A stretch of 64,000 nt of DNA from assembly GCF_004011505.1 (NCBI RefSeq), contig NZ_SAUN01000001.1:4712001-4776000 (forward strand), read 5' to 3'. Shown in pieces: positions 17,114 to 25,199 of the stretch (the first letter of the stretch is position 1; every line of letters begins with the position of its first letter). The DNA comes from Nonomuraea polychroma (lineage in GTDB: Bacteria; Actinomycetota; Actinomycetes; Streptosporangiales; Streptosporangiaceae). Under the pieces are notes generated by a model, which was not told the DNA's origin, did no database searches, and saw nothing but the letters and a program-made list of their open reading frames with translations. The position numbers and the translations under genes are program-made.

Positions 17114-18667
17114 TCAGACCGCCTGATCCACCTTCTCCTCCTGCGGGGCGGCCGGGGCCGCGACGGGCAGCGGGCGCATGACCACGGCCGTCAGGGCCGC
17201 CGTGAGGGCCACGAGAATCGCTCCGACCACGGCCGTGACCTGCAGCGAGGCGGTGAAGGCAGCCCGCGCGGAGTCGAGCAGCGCGGTGGCGGCCGGATCG
17301 GACAGCCGCGCGGCGGCGGCGGCCGCGGCGCCGAGCGTGTCGCGGGCCTCCTCCCCGATCCCGGCCGGCACCCCCTCGGGCACGGCCATCCGCGCCCGGT
17401 ACACGGCCGCCGCGATCGAGCCGAACACCGCCAGCCCTAGTGCGCCCCCGAACTCCTGCACCGTCTCCGACAGGGCGGAGGCCGCCCCTGCCCGCTCCGG
17501 CGGGGCGGAGCCGACGACCATGTCGGTGCCCAGCACCATGAGAGGCGCCGCGCCGAAGAAGAACAGCACCTGCGCGGTCACCACGAACGCCAGCCCTGAC
17601 GTCCCGTTCGCCGCCGCCATCAGGCCCATGCCGGCCGCGGACACCACCAGGCCACCGGCCATGACCGACCCCGGCCGGACCCGCCGGGCCAGCGCCGGCG
17701 CGGCGGTGAATCCCAGCACGAGCGAGGCGGCCTGCGGCAGCGACCACAGTCCCGCCTGCAGCGGCGTCAGGCCGGCCACCAGCTGCAGGTACTGCGCGGT
17801 CAGCAGCATGATCCCCGGCCCGACCAGGATGACCAGCATCAGGACGCCCAGCGAGGCGCTGAACCGGCGCTCGGCGAACAACGCCAGGTCCAGCAGCGGG
17901 TCCGCCAGCCGCCGCTGCCGCCGGACGAACACCGCGCCCAGGACGACACCGGCCACGACGGCCGCCGCGGGCCCAGCGCCGAGCCCGTACGCGGCGATCT
18001 CCTTGATCCCGTAGATGGCCGAGATGACGGCGGCCAGCGAGAGCGCCACGCTGACCAGGTCCAGCCTCCCCGGGGCCGGATCACGGTACTCCGGCAGCAG
18101 CCAGGGCCCCGCCACCAGCAGCACCGCCATCACCGGCACGCCCAGCAGGAACACCGACCCCCACCAGAAGCTCTCCAGCATCGCCCCGCCCACCAGCGGC
18201 CCGATCACCATGCCACCGGTGAACCCGGTCATCCAGAGGCTGATGGCCACCGTCCGCTGCGCGGGGTCGCGGAACATGGTGCGGATCAGCGACAAGGTGG
18301 AGGGCATCAGCGTCGCGCCGGCGATGCCGAGCAGCCCGCGGGCCACGATGAGCAGGCCGGCGCTCGGCGCGTACGCGGCCAGAGCCGACGCCACGGCGAA
18401 CGCGGTCGCACCGATCAGCAGCAGCCGTTTGCGCCCGATCCGGTCGCCGATCGCCCCCATGGTGATGAGGAATCCGGCGATGAGGAACCCGTACACGTCG
18501 TTGATCCACAACAACTGGGACGCGCTGGGCCGCAGGTCGGCGCTGAGCATCGGCACGGCCAGATGCAGCACGGTCACGTCAATGGACAGCAGCAGGGTCG
18601 GCAGGATGAGCACGGCCAGACCGGCCCACTCCCGGCGTCCCGCTCGGATAGCCACGTTTTCCGTCAT
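17114..18667 (-). CDS. MFS multidrug exporter (DHA2, 14-helix, QacA/SmvA-like)
   Basis: A 517-residue proton-coupled drug exporter of the 14-TM DHA2 family. Diagnostic elements are D-V-T-V in helix 1, G-D-R-I-G-R-K-R after helix 2, and the motif C-like G-x-x-x-G-P-L-V-G-G in helix 5. Family members expel cationic biocides and antibiotics. The ATG start is at 18667. The gene is divergent from the GntR gene, and the 79-bp gap carries two separate dyads. It is followed after 71 bp by the PadR gene. Confidence 0.92.
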   Translation of the reverse strand: MTENVAIRAGRREWAGLAVLILPTLLLSIDVTVLHLAVPMLSADLRPSASQLLWINDVYGFLIAGFLITMGAIGDRIGRKRLLLIGATAFAVASALAAYAPSAGLLIVARGLLGIAGATLMPSTLSLIRTMFRDPAQRTVAISLWMTGFTGGMVIGPLVGGAMLESFWWGSVFLLGVPVMAVLLVAGPWLLPEYRDPAPGRLDLVSVALSLAAVISAIYGIKEIAAYGLGAGPAAAVVAGVVLGAVFVRRQRRLADPLLDLALFAERRFSASLGVLMLVILVGPGIMLLTAQYLQLVAGLTPLQAGLWSLPQAASLVLGFTAAPALARRVRPGSVMAGGLVVSAAGMGLMAAANGTSGLAFVVTAQVLFFFGAAPLMVLGTDMVVGSAPPERAGAASALSETVQEFGGALGLAVFGSIAAAVYRARMAVPEGVPAGIGEEARDTLGAAAAAAARLSDPAATALLDSARAAFTASLQVTAVVGAILVALTAALTAVVMRPLPVAAPAAPQEEKVDQAV

Positions 18668-18682
18668 GGCCCCGACCGTAGG

Positions 18683-18702
18683 AACTCAACCAAGCTTGAG
18701 GT
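18683..18702 (-). promoter_or_regulatory. CTCAA/TTGAG dyad upstream of MFS exporter
   Basis: CTCAA (18685-18689) and TTGAG (18696-18700) form a dyad 16 bp upstream of the exporter start. Read on the minus strand it resembles MerR/SoxR-type boxes (CCTCAAG then TTGAG) but is imperfect. No soxR or merR gene is in the window, so the regulator is unassigned. Confidence 0.35.
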
Positions 18703-18716
18703 CAAGTGCCTCGACT

Positions 18717-18735
18717 TTGCATGCAATGTATGCAA
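18717..18735 (+). promoter_or_regulatory. GntR/FCD-type operator
   Basis: TTGCAT and ATGCAA arms flank a 7-bp centre in a 19-bp AT-rich palindrome that ends 11 bp before the GntR start. FadR-subfamily regulators bind this kind of compact dyad, so negative autoregulation of the gntR-osmC unit is likely. Confidence 0.55.
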
Positions 18736-18746
18736 TCCTGTGGGGC

Positions 18747-19394
18747 ATGCAGACCGACGTGGCGTGCAGCCGCCTGCGGGAGCTGATCCTCGACGGTTCC
18801 TACCCGCCGGGCGCGCGGCTCACCGAGACGGAGGCCGCGGCGACCCTGGAGATGAGCCGCACCCCGGTGCGGGAGGCCCTGCGGATGCTGGCCGCCGACG
18901 GCCTCGTCCGCCCTGCCGGGCGCGGCGTGGTCGTCGTGGCGCTGGAAGCAGGCGACCTGGACGAGGCCTATCAGGTGCGCGCGGCACTGGAGGCGCTCAC
19001 CGCCGAGCTGGCCGCGGCCCGCCAGCGCGAGGGCCGGATCGCCCCGGCGGACCTGCGGGCGCTGCGCGAGGTCGCGACGCTGACCGCGACCGCCACGGCC
19101 GAAGGGCGCCTGGCCGACGCCGTGCGGCTCAACCGGCGTTTCCACCGCACGATCGCGGAGCTGGCGGGCAACACGATGGCCCTGCGGGCGCTGGAGCGGA
19201 TCTGGGACCAGATCCAGGTGTCCACCCTGCACTCGCTCGTCCCGCCGTCCCGGCCGGCGCACGTGTCAGACCAGCACGAGCGGCTGGTCGCCGCGATCAC
19301 CGGCGGGCGCCCCGAGGAGGCCGCCGCCATCGCCCGCGACCATGTCCTCGACACCCGCATCACCGCCCGACCCGACAAGGAAGAGCACACATGA
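18747..19394 (+). CDS. GntR family regulator (FadR/FCD subfamily)
   Basis: A 215-residue GntR-type regulator with an N-terminal winged helix (about residues 1-68, with T-E-x-E-A-A and S-R-T-P-V-R-E-A-L) and a C-terminal all-helical FCD ligand domain. The FCD metal-site histidines are plausible in F-H-R-T-I, S-L and H-E-R-L. The ATG at 18747 follows a G-rich ribosome site and begins two residues before conserved sequence. Its stop overlaps the OsmC start as ATGA, so the two genes form a tight operon. The effector is probably a small organic acid or hydroperoxide-related metabolite, which is an inference from the partner gene. Confidence 0.88.
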   Translation: MQTDVACSRLRELILDGSYPPGARLTETEAAATLEMSRTPVREALRMLAADGLVRPAGRGVVVVALEAGDLDEAYQVRAALEALTAELAAARQREGRIAPADLRALREVATLTATATAEGRLADAVRLNRRFHRTIAELAGNTMALRALERIWDQIQVSTLHSLVPPSRPAHVSDQHERLVAAITGGRPEEAAAIARDHVLDTRITARPDKEEHT

Positions 19395-19873
19395 CCCGCC
19401 TGCACACGTACCCGACGGTTGTGACCTGGACCGGCAACAAGGGCACCGGCACCAGCGGCTACCGCGACTACGGCCGCGACCACGAGCTGTCGGCCGACGG
19501 CCCGCCGGTCATCCCGGGCAGCTCCGACCCCGCCTTCCGCGGCGACCCGGCACGCTGGAACCCGGAGCAACTGCTGGTCGGCTCGCTGTCGCAGTGCCAC
19601 ATGTTGTGGTTTCTGCACCTGTGCTCGACGGCGGGCGTCGTGGTCACCGCGTACGTCGACCGCGCCGTCGGCACCATGGCCGAGACCGCGGACGGCGGCC
19701 ACTTCACCGAGGTCGTCCTGCGCCCGGAGGTCACCGTGGCCGCGCCCGAGATGGCCGAGACGGCCATGCGCCTGCACACCGACGCCCACAAGGCCTGCTT
19801 CATCGCCTCCTCGGTCAACTTCCCGGTGCACCACGAGCCCGTCGTCCGCGTTCAGGACGCCGGGGCCTCGTAG
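19391..19873 (+). CDS. OsmC/Ohr family peroxidase-like protein
   Basis: A 160-residue OsmC-family protein. The two redox cysteines are visible, C69 in L-S-Q-C-H-M and C136 in H-K-A-C-F-I-A-S-S-V-N, at the spacing expected of thiol peroxidases that reduce organic hydroperoxides. It is translationally coupled to the upstream GntR regulator. Regulation by a GntR protein is less usual than OhrR/MarR control. Confidence 0.87.
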   Translation: MTRLHTYPTVVTWTGNKGTGTSGYRDYGRDHELSADGPPVIPGSSDPAFRGDPARWNPEQLLVGSLSQCHMLWFLHLCSTAGVVVTAYVDRAVGTMAETADGGHFTEVVLRPEVTVAAPEMAETAMRLHTDAHKACFIASSVNFPVHHEPVVRVQDAGAS

Positions 19874-20095
19874 TCCAGCCCGAGCCTCGGGGCGATCTCC
19901 CGCAGGCACTCCTCGAAGACCGGCTCCAGATCCGTGTAGGCGAAGTCGAGCTGGTTGAGCACTTCCATGCACAACAGCCCGTACAGCCTGATCCAGCAGG
20001 ACAGGAAGCCGCGGGCGCAGGTCCACGGCGTGCTGGAGAGCGAATCGCCGGAGCACGACCCGCCCATGCCGGGCCGCACGAGCTGCGCCGGGTGC
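19852..20095 (-). pseudogene. C-terminal remnant of a TetR regulator (WHG domain)
   Basis: The minus-strand frame ending at 19852 reads as the last 75 or so residues of a TetR protein with a WHG-type C-terminal domain, including W-I-R-L-Y-G-L-L-C-M-E-V and D-L-E-P-V-F-E-E-C-L. No helix-turn-helix is found upstream; similarity stops near 20095. The frame stays open to 20304 but only as the shadow of another fragment on the opposite strand. It overlaps the 3' end of osmC by 22 bp. Confidence 0.55.
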
Positions 20096-20106
20096 ATCGG
20101 GCGGGG

Positions 20107-20307
20107 GCGCCCGCCGCCTCCTCGCGCACGCTGCTCGCCGCCGTCGCCGAGCTGGCCCTGCCGGGCGACGCCGGAGCCGCCTACCTCGCCGGCGAGGCAC
20201 GGACGTGCCAGATGATCAGGGACTATCTCGTACGCGAGCGTAACTGGCCGCGCGCCTCCATCAAGGTCAAACCGTTCTGGACGCCGGGCAAACGCGGGCT
20301 GCACTGA
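20107..20307 (+). pseudogene. C-terminal remnant of a siderophore-interacting protein
   Basis: The frame ending at 20307 matches the end of FAD-dependent siderophore-interacting (SIP) ferric reductases: a hydrophobic strand, then A-Y-L-A-G-E-A-R-T, then I-R-D-Y-L-V-R-E-R and a closing P-F-W-T-P-G region. The FAD-binding N-terminal two thirds are missing. It abuts the TetR remnant, so a deletion appears to have joined the ends of two convergent or neighbouring genes. Confidence 0.55.
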
Positions 20308-20350
20308 ATATTCGTTTGTGCAGGAGGTTCACGGTGATCAGGCTGAAGGC

Positions 20351-21199
20351 ATGCCTGCACAGTCCTCCAGCGAGTTGCTGGGCTTCCCGCCGGACGCCCG
20401 CCTGCTGATCGTCAACAACGACGACTTCGGCATGTACCGGGATGTCAACGAGGCCGTCGTCCGCTCGATCGAGGAGGGGATCGCGGCCTCGTGCAGCCTG
20501 ATGACGCCGTGCCCGGCCGCGGGCCACGCCATGGGCTTGCTGCGCGACCGGCCGGAGCTGCCGTTCGGCATCCATCTGACCCTGGTGTGCGAGCTGCCCG
20601 GCCGCCCGTGGGGGCCGCTCGCCGACCGGGAGAAGGTGCCGTCGCTGCTCGACGGGACGGGCGGACTCTCCACCCACGAACGCATCCCCGAGCTGCTCGC
20701 CCGCGCCCGGATCGACGAGGTCGAGACCGAGTTCCGCGCCCAGATCCACGCCGTGCTCGACGCGGGCCTGGCGCCGGCTCATCTGGACTGGCACTGCCTG
20801 GCCGACGGCGGACGGGAGGACGTGTTCGAGCTGACCGCGGCCCTGGCCGGCGAGTACGGTCTGGCGGTGCGGGCCTGGCTGGACCCCGCCCGCGCGGTGC
20901 TGCGCGGCCGCGGCCTGCCGGCGATCGATCATGATTTCCTCGACAGCTTCGCCCTGGATCTGGAGGGCAAGGAGGCGGCGTACGCGCGGCGGCTGCGCGA
21001 CCTGCCGCCGGGCCTGAGCGAGTGGGCGGTGCATCCCGCGCTGGGAGGCGAGGAGTCGCGCACGGTCGATCCGCAGGGATGGCGGGTACGCCGGAGCGAC
21101 TACGCGTTCCTCACCTCACCCCAGGCACGCGAGCTGCTGCGGCGAGAAGGGATCACCGTGATCGGCTACGACGTCGTCCAGCGCGCCTGGACGGGGTGA
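20351..21199 (+). CDS. YdjC/ChbG-type carbohydrate deacetylase
   Basis: A 282-residue member of the YdjC family, which deacetylates chito-oligosaccharides or related N-acetyl sugars. The family metal site is recognisable in V-N-N-D-D-F-G-M (D24, D25), G-I-H-L-T-L and H-L-D-W-H. I use the ATG at 20351; a GTG at 20318 is in frame, but the AGGAGG at 20322-20327 lies after it and is not well spaced for either start. It is isolated from chitin genes here. Confidence 0.82.
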   Translation: MPAQSSSELLGFPPDARLLIVNNDDFGMYRDVNEAVVRSIEEGIAASCSLMTPCPAAGHAMGLLRDRPELPFGIHLTLVCELPGRPWGPLADREKVPSLLDGTGGLSTHERIPELLARARIDEVETEFRAQIHAVLDAGLAPAHLDWHCLADGGREDVFELTAALAGEYGLAVRAWLDPARAVLRGRGLPAIDHDFLDSFALDLEGKEAAYARRLRDLPPGLSEWAVHPALGGEESRTVDPQGWRVRRSDYAFLTSPQARELLRREGITVIGYDVVQRAWTG

Positions 21200-21202
21200 C
21201 AC

Positions 21203-21481
21203 TCAGGCCACGGACACCCAGGCCAGCGCGGCGGCGTCGTCACGGAGAACCATGATCAGAAGAGTGGCGACCAGCGTGGCGATGAGCAACCAGCTGATCA
21301 GGATGATGACCGTCGAGCGGCGCGGCCGTCGCCGGCCTTCGGACTGCCCCGTCGACCTCGCCTCGCTGCGGCGGACCCGCTCGTTGAACGACTCCAGCCG
21401 TGCGACGAGTCGCGGATCGTCCTCGACGAGGTGCTGCTCAATCTGGGCCAGCATCCGCTCCTCGTCCTGCGACCAGGCCAT
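21203..21481 (-). CDS. DUF3040 small membrane protein
   Basis: A 92-residue protein with an N-terminal acidic amphipathic region containing L-A-Q-I-E-Q-H-L and D-P-R-L-V-A, the hallmark of DUF3040. A basic linker follows, then a hydrophobic segment (about residues 55-78) long enough for one tight hairpin or one long helix. The ATG at 21479-21481 is preceded by GGAGGTG. Members are widespread in actinobacteria without known function. Confidence 0.8.
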   Translation of the reverse strand: MAWSQDEERMLAQIEQHLVEDDPRLVARLESFNERVRRSEARSTGQSEGRRRPRRSTVIILISWLLIATLVATLLIMVLRDDAAALAWVSVA

Positions 21482-21591
21482 AGGTGCACCTCCGGAACGC
21501 AAGCTCTACGGCGTCTTTCTGCCCAACCATGAAGATCATTAGCCCCAGCCTGACTAGGTAATTGCACCCTCTTTTCAGTTTGCGATCAAGC

Positions 21592-21607
21592 TCGAACTTT
21601 TGTTCTA
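21592..21607 (+). promoter_or_regulatory. LexA (SOS) box
   Basis: The site is TCGAAC-4-GTTCTA, matching the actinobacterial LexA consensus (GAAC-N4-GTTC with flanking T/C and G/A) at all eight core bases. It ends 8 bp before the ATG of the radical SAM gene, so LexA binding would block transcription or a near-leaderless start. Confidence 0.8.
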
Positions 21608-21615
21608 ATCAAGGT

Positions 21616-22665
21616 ATGCGCTGGGACAACCTGCGCCTGACAGGCCCTGATGAGAACGATCCGACCGTGCCGCTCTTCGCGCGCGGCGCGGTCACCCGCA
21701 CCTTCGACACGCCCGAGTTCAAGGGCATGACCTTCTATGAGATCAGGGCCCGATCCATCATCAATCGCGTGCCGGCGGCGAGCCGGGTGCCGTTCGAGTA
21801 CACGATCAACCCCTACCGCGGGTGCAGCCACAGCTGCATTTACTGTTTTGCCCGAAAAACGCACGAATATCTGGATTTGGATGCCGGAGCGGACTTCGAC
21901 TCCAAGATCGTCGTCAAGGTCAACGCCGCCGAGCTGGCCCGCAAGGAGCTGGCCGCGCCCCGCTGGGGCGGCCACCACATGAGGGGCCGTTTCCCCGTCG
22001 CGATGGGCACCAACGTCGACTGCTACCAGCGTGCCGAGGGCCGCTACCGTTTGATGCGCGGCATCCTGGCCGCGCTGCGCGACGCCGCCAACCCGTTCTC
22101 GATCCTCACCAAGGGCACGCTGATCCTGCGCGACCTCGATCTGCTCACCGAGGCCGCCGACGTGACCGAGGTGGGCGCCAACGTGTCGGTCGGCTTCGTC
22201 GATCCGGGGATGTGGCGGGCGGTCGAGCCCGGCACGCCCAATCCGCGCCGGCGGCTGGAGGTCTGCGCCACGCTCAACGACAACGGCATCGCGTGCGGGG
22301 TGCTGATGGCGCCCGTCCTGCCCTATCTCACCGACTCCCCCGCTCAGCTCGAACGTACGGTGAAGGAGATCGCCGACGCGGGCGCCACCCACATCGCCCC
22401 GATCGTGCTGCACCTGCGGCCGGGGGCGCGGGAGTGGTGGCTGGGCTGGCTGTCGCGGGAGCACCCCCGCCTGGTGCCGCGTTACCTGGAGCTCTACGGG
22501 CGCGGGGCCTACGCGCCGAAGGCGTACCAGCAACGGATCACGTCGCAGGTCAAGGAGCTGGCCGATCGCTTCGGCGTCGGCCGCGCCACCCCGGCCATGG
22601 CCCGCCGCCTGCCACCCCGCCCCGCTCCTGCCCCACCGGCCCCGGAGCAACTCCGCCTCCTCTGA
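21616..22665 (+). CDS. Rv2578c-family radical SAM protein, SOS-controlled
   Basis: A 349-residue radical SAM protein. The 4Fe-4S cluster motif is C70-x3-C74-x2-C77 in G-C-S-H-S-C-I-Y-C-F-A, the SplB-like arrangement. The ATG at 21616 begins the conserved M-R-W-D-N-L segment. This is the Rv2578c family of actinobacteria, distantly related to spore photoproduct lyase. The substrate is unknown; with an SOS box immediately upstream, a role in handling damaged DNA or nucleotides is plausible. The C-terminus is Pro/Ala-rich and disordered. Confidence 0.87.
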   Translation: MRWDNLRLTGPDENDPTVPLFARGAVTRTFDTPEFKGMTFYEIRARSIINRVPAASRVPFEYTINPYRGCSHSCIYCFARKTHEYLDLDAGADFDSKIVVKVNAAELARKELAAPRWGGHHMRGRFPVAMGTNVDCYQRAEGRYRLMRGILAALRDAANPFSILTKGTLILRDLDLLTEAADVTEVGANVSVGFVDPGMWRAVEPGTPNPRRRLEVCATLNDNGIACGVLMAPVLPYLTDSPAQLERTVKEIADAGATHIAPIVLHLRPGAREWWLGWLSREHPRLVPRYLELYGRGAYAPKAYQQRITSQVKELADRFGVGRATPAMARRLPPRPAPAPPAPEQLRLL

Positions 22666-22943
22666 CCGCGTCCGGTCGCCGGTCCGCCGCAACCCGCGCG
22701 CAAGAGCGCCACGCCGCCCACAGGTCATGCCCCCGCATGCGCATCCGGCGCGTACCGGCCCAGGCCCGGCCACCACGCCGCAGGCTGCGACGCCGCCACC
22801 GTTAAATCGCTCGCATCCGCCCGACCCCCGATGGCACGATGGCCGGGACCTGCAGACCGACTACCAGGAGCATGCGATGCGAGGCCGCCTCGAAATCTCC
22901 CAGCGCCCCATTGGCACGAGAGTTCTCGAGGGCTCCACCACAC

Positions 22944-24815
22944 ATGCACATCCTGAACATCGGCATCCTCGCGCATGTAGACGCGGGCAAGACCAGCCTC
23001 ACTGAGCGGCTGCTGTTCGAGACCGGCGTCATCGACCGGCTCGGCAGCGTCGACGAGGGCAGCACACAGACCGACACCGGCGAGATCGAACGCCGCCGCG
23101 GCATCACGATCCGCACGGCCGTCGCCTCTTTCACCCTGGGTGACCTGCGGGTCAACCTGGTGGACACGCCCGGCCACGCCGACTTCGTGGCCGAGGTGGA
23201 GCGGGCGCTCGGCGTGCTCGACGGCGCCGTCCTGGTGGTGTCGGCCGTCGAGGGCGTCCAGCCGCACACCCGGGTCCTCATGAAGACCCTGCGCAAGGTG
23301 CGCCTGCCCACGCTGATCTTCGTGAACAAGATCGACCGGACCGGCGCCAGGGAACGGGAGGTGCTCGCCGACATCCGCCGGCGGCTCTCGCCGTACAGCG
23401 TGGCGCTGAACACCGTGCGGGACATCGGCTGCGCCGCCGCCACGACCCACGGCCTGCCCGCCGAGCGGGTGGAGGAGGCGGCGGAGGTCCTGGCCGAACG
23501 GGACGACGACCTGCTGGAGTCGCTCGTGGACGGCAAGACCCCCGACCTGGAGCAGGTACGCGCGGTGCTGGCCCGGCACTGCGCCGACGGGGTGGCGCAT
23601 CCGGTCCTGTACGGCTCCGCGATCACCGGCCAGGGTGTCGGCGACCTCCTGGACGCCATCGCCGGCCTGCTGCCGCCGGTCCACCGGCCTGACGGGGACG
23701 ACGACCGTCCCGGCACCGCGACCGTGTTCGCGATCGAGCGTGCCCCGTCCGGCGAGAAGGCCGCCTACCTCCGGGTCCGCGCAGGGGTGCTGCGGCCGCG
23801 CGAGCACCTCACTTTCCACCGCGCCCGGCACCAGGGCGGAGCCTACGACGGCCGCCTGACCGCGCTGACCGTCGCCGGGGCGCCGGAGCAACGCCAGGCG
23901 ATGGCGGGCGACATCGCCAAGGTCTGGGGCGTGCCGGAGATCCGCGTCGGCGACCATGTCGGCGAGCCGCCCCCGGCCGACCGGGGACGGCACTTCAGCC
24001 CGCCCAGCCTGGAGACGGTCGTACGCCCCCGCGTGCCCGGCCACGAACCCCGCCTGCACGCCGCCCTGCTGACGCTCGCCGAGCAGGACCCCCTGATCGC
24101 CACCCGCACGCTGGCCGGCGGCGAGACGTCGGTCCTGCTCTACGGGGAGGTGCAGAAGGAGGTCATCGGCGAGACCCTGGCCAGGGAGTTCGGCGTCGAG
24201 GCGGTGTTCGAGCCGAGCCGCCCCGTCTATTTCGAGCGCCCGTCCGGCACGGGCGAGGCCGTGGAGGAGATGCGCAACGGGCCCGGCGAATTCATGGCGA
24301 CCGTCGGCCTGCGCGTGGAGCCGGCCGCGCCGGGCTCGGGCGTCGGCTACCGGCTGGAGGTCGATCTCGGGTCGCTGCCCCTGGCCTTCCACCGGGCGAT
24401 CGAGGAGAGCGTGCGCCTGGCGCTGCGGGACGGCCCGCACGGCTGGCCGGTCACGGACGTCATGGTCACGCTGACCAGGACCGGCTACGACGCGCCGGTC
24501 ACCGTGGCGGCCGACTTCCGCGGGCGTACGCCGATCGTGCTCATGCGGGCGCTGCGCCGGGCGGGCACCACGGTGTACGAGCCGTGCCACCGCTTCGAGG
24601 TGGAGGTCCCGCTGGAGACGTTCAGCGCGGTCACCGGCGCGCTGGCAGCGCTGGGCGGCGAGCTCGACGGCACGGTGCGGCGCGACGACATGTGGGTGAT
24701 CACGGGCGAGCTCCCGGCGGCCGTGGTGCACGAGTTCGAGCAGCGGCTGCCGGGCCTGTCACACGGCGAGGGCGCGTGGTGGTCCGAGCCCGCCGGAGAC
24801 CGGCCCACGAGATAG
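22944..24815 (+). CDS. TetM/OtrA-like ribosomal protection GTPase (EF-G paralogue)
   Basis: A 623-residue translational GTPase. The P-loop A-H-V-D-A-G-K-T is at residues 10-17, with G2 R-G-I-T-I, G3 D-T-P-G-H-A-D-F and G4 N-K-I-D. Domains II to V follow, and the overall layout and length match tetracycline ribosomal protection proteins. I start at the ATG at 22944, the universal M-x-x-L-N-I-G-I-L-A-H-V position. Such genes are common in actinomycetes and do not always give tetracycline resistance. No tetracycline biosynthesis or tet efflux gene is adjacent. The 278 bp upstream (22666-22943) hold no recognisable gene. Confidence 0.85.
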   Translation: MHILNIGILAHVDAGKTSLTERLLFETGVIDRLGSVDEGSTQTDTGEIERRRGITIRTAVASFTLGDLRVNLVDTPGHADFVAEVERALGVLDGAVLVVSAVEGVQPHTRVLMKTLRKVRLPTLIFVNKIDRTGAREREVLADIRRRLSPYSVALNTVRDIGCAAATTHGLPAERVEEAAEVLAERDDDLLESLVDGKTPDLEQVRAVLARHCADGVAHPVLYGSAITGQGVGDLLDAIAGLLPPVHRPDGDDDRPGTATVFAIERAPSGEKAAYLRVRAGVLRPREHLTFHRARHQGGAYDGRLTALTVAGAPEQRQAMAGDIAKVWGVPEIRVGDHVGEPPPADRGRHFSPPSLETVVRPRVPGHEPRLHAALLTLAEQDPLIATRTLAGGETSVLLYGEVQKEVIGETLAREFGVEAVFEPSRPVYFERPSGTGEAVEEMRNGPGEFMATVGLRVEPAAPGSGVGYRLEVDLGSLPLAFHRAIEESVRLALRDGPHGWPVTDVMVTLTRTGYDAPVTVAADFRGRTPIVLMRALRRAGTTVYEPCHRFEVEVPLETFSAVTGALAALGGELDGTVRRDDMWVITGELPAAVVHEFEQRLPGLSHGEGAWWSEPAGDRPTR

Positions 24816-24901
24816 GCGGAATGTCGGTTTTCGGCGTTAGATGGGTATTAACGACTTTGGTGTACCAATGGGGGGCACCTCGTCCGCACAGGGGGATTTC
24901 C

Positions 24902-25024
24902 ATGGCAGACACGAAGAAGAAACCCGCCGCCAAGTCGGGCAAGTCGAAGCGGCAGGCCATCAAGACCAACAGGCAGGCCAAGGAGACGAAGAAAGAGACC
25001 AGGAAGCCTTCGGACGAGGGATGA
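24902..25024 (+). CDS. Small lysine-rich protein (40 residues)
   Basis: The ATG at 24902 has a purine-rich site (AGGGGGA) at good spacing. The 40-residue product is about one third lysine, with many Ala, Thr, Glu and no hydrophobic core, so it is probably unstructured or nucleic-acid binding. It is followed 7 bp later by a very strong hairpin terminator, which supports it as a real, separately ended transcript. I do not recognise the family. Confidence 0.55.
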   Translation: MADTKKKPAAKSGKSKRQAIKTNRQAKETKKETRKPSDEG

Positions 25025-25031
25025 CCTGGAG

Positions 25032-25067
25032 CCGGCGGGCGGGCGGCGCGGGCCGCCCGCCCGCCGG
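25032..25067 (+). terminator. Strong hairpin terminator after the small basic gene
   Basis: A perfect 16-bp GC stem (25032-25047 with 25052-25067) closes on a 4-nt loop, 7 bp after the stop codon of the 40-residue gene. There is no T-run, which is common for actinobacterial terminators. Confidence 0.75.
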
Positions 25068-25199
25068 GTGACATGATCGGACAGCCGGGGCAGTGTCTCA
25101 CTGGCCGGGCACGAGCCGGCGTGGCCGCGACCGATGTCCTCGCTTCGCCGCGGATCCGTCGCCGCCCCCTGCTGTCCGATCGACCGTGGAGCTGCTGCC

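Noticed and set aside
22876..23005. Short ORF overlapping the start of the TetM-like gene, considered as an attenuation leader peptide.
   Set aside because: No ribosome site and no terminator/anti-terminator hairpins were visible; it overlaps the gene start out of frame.
22725..24731. Long minus-strand open frame opposite the TetM-like GTPase.
   Set aside because: Shadow frame; the opposite strand has all GTPase motifs.
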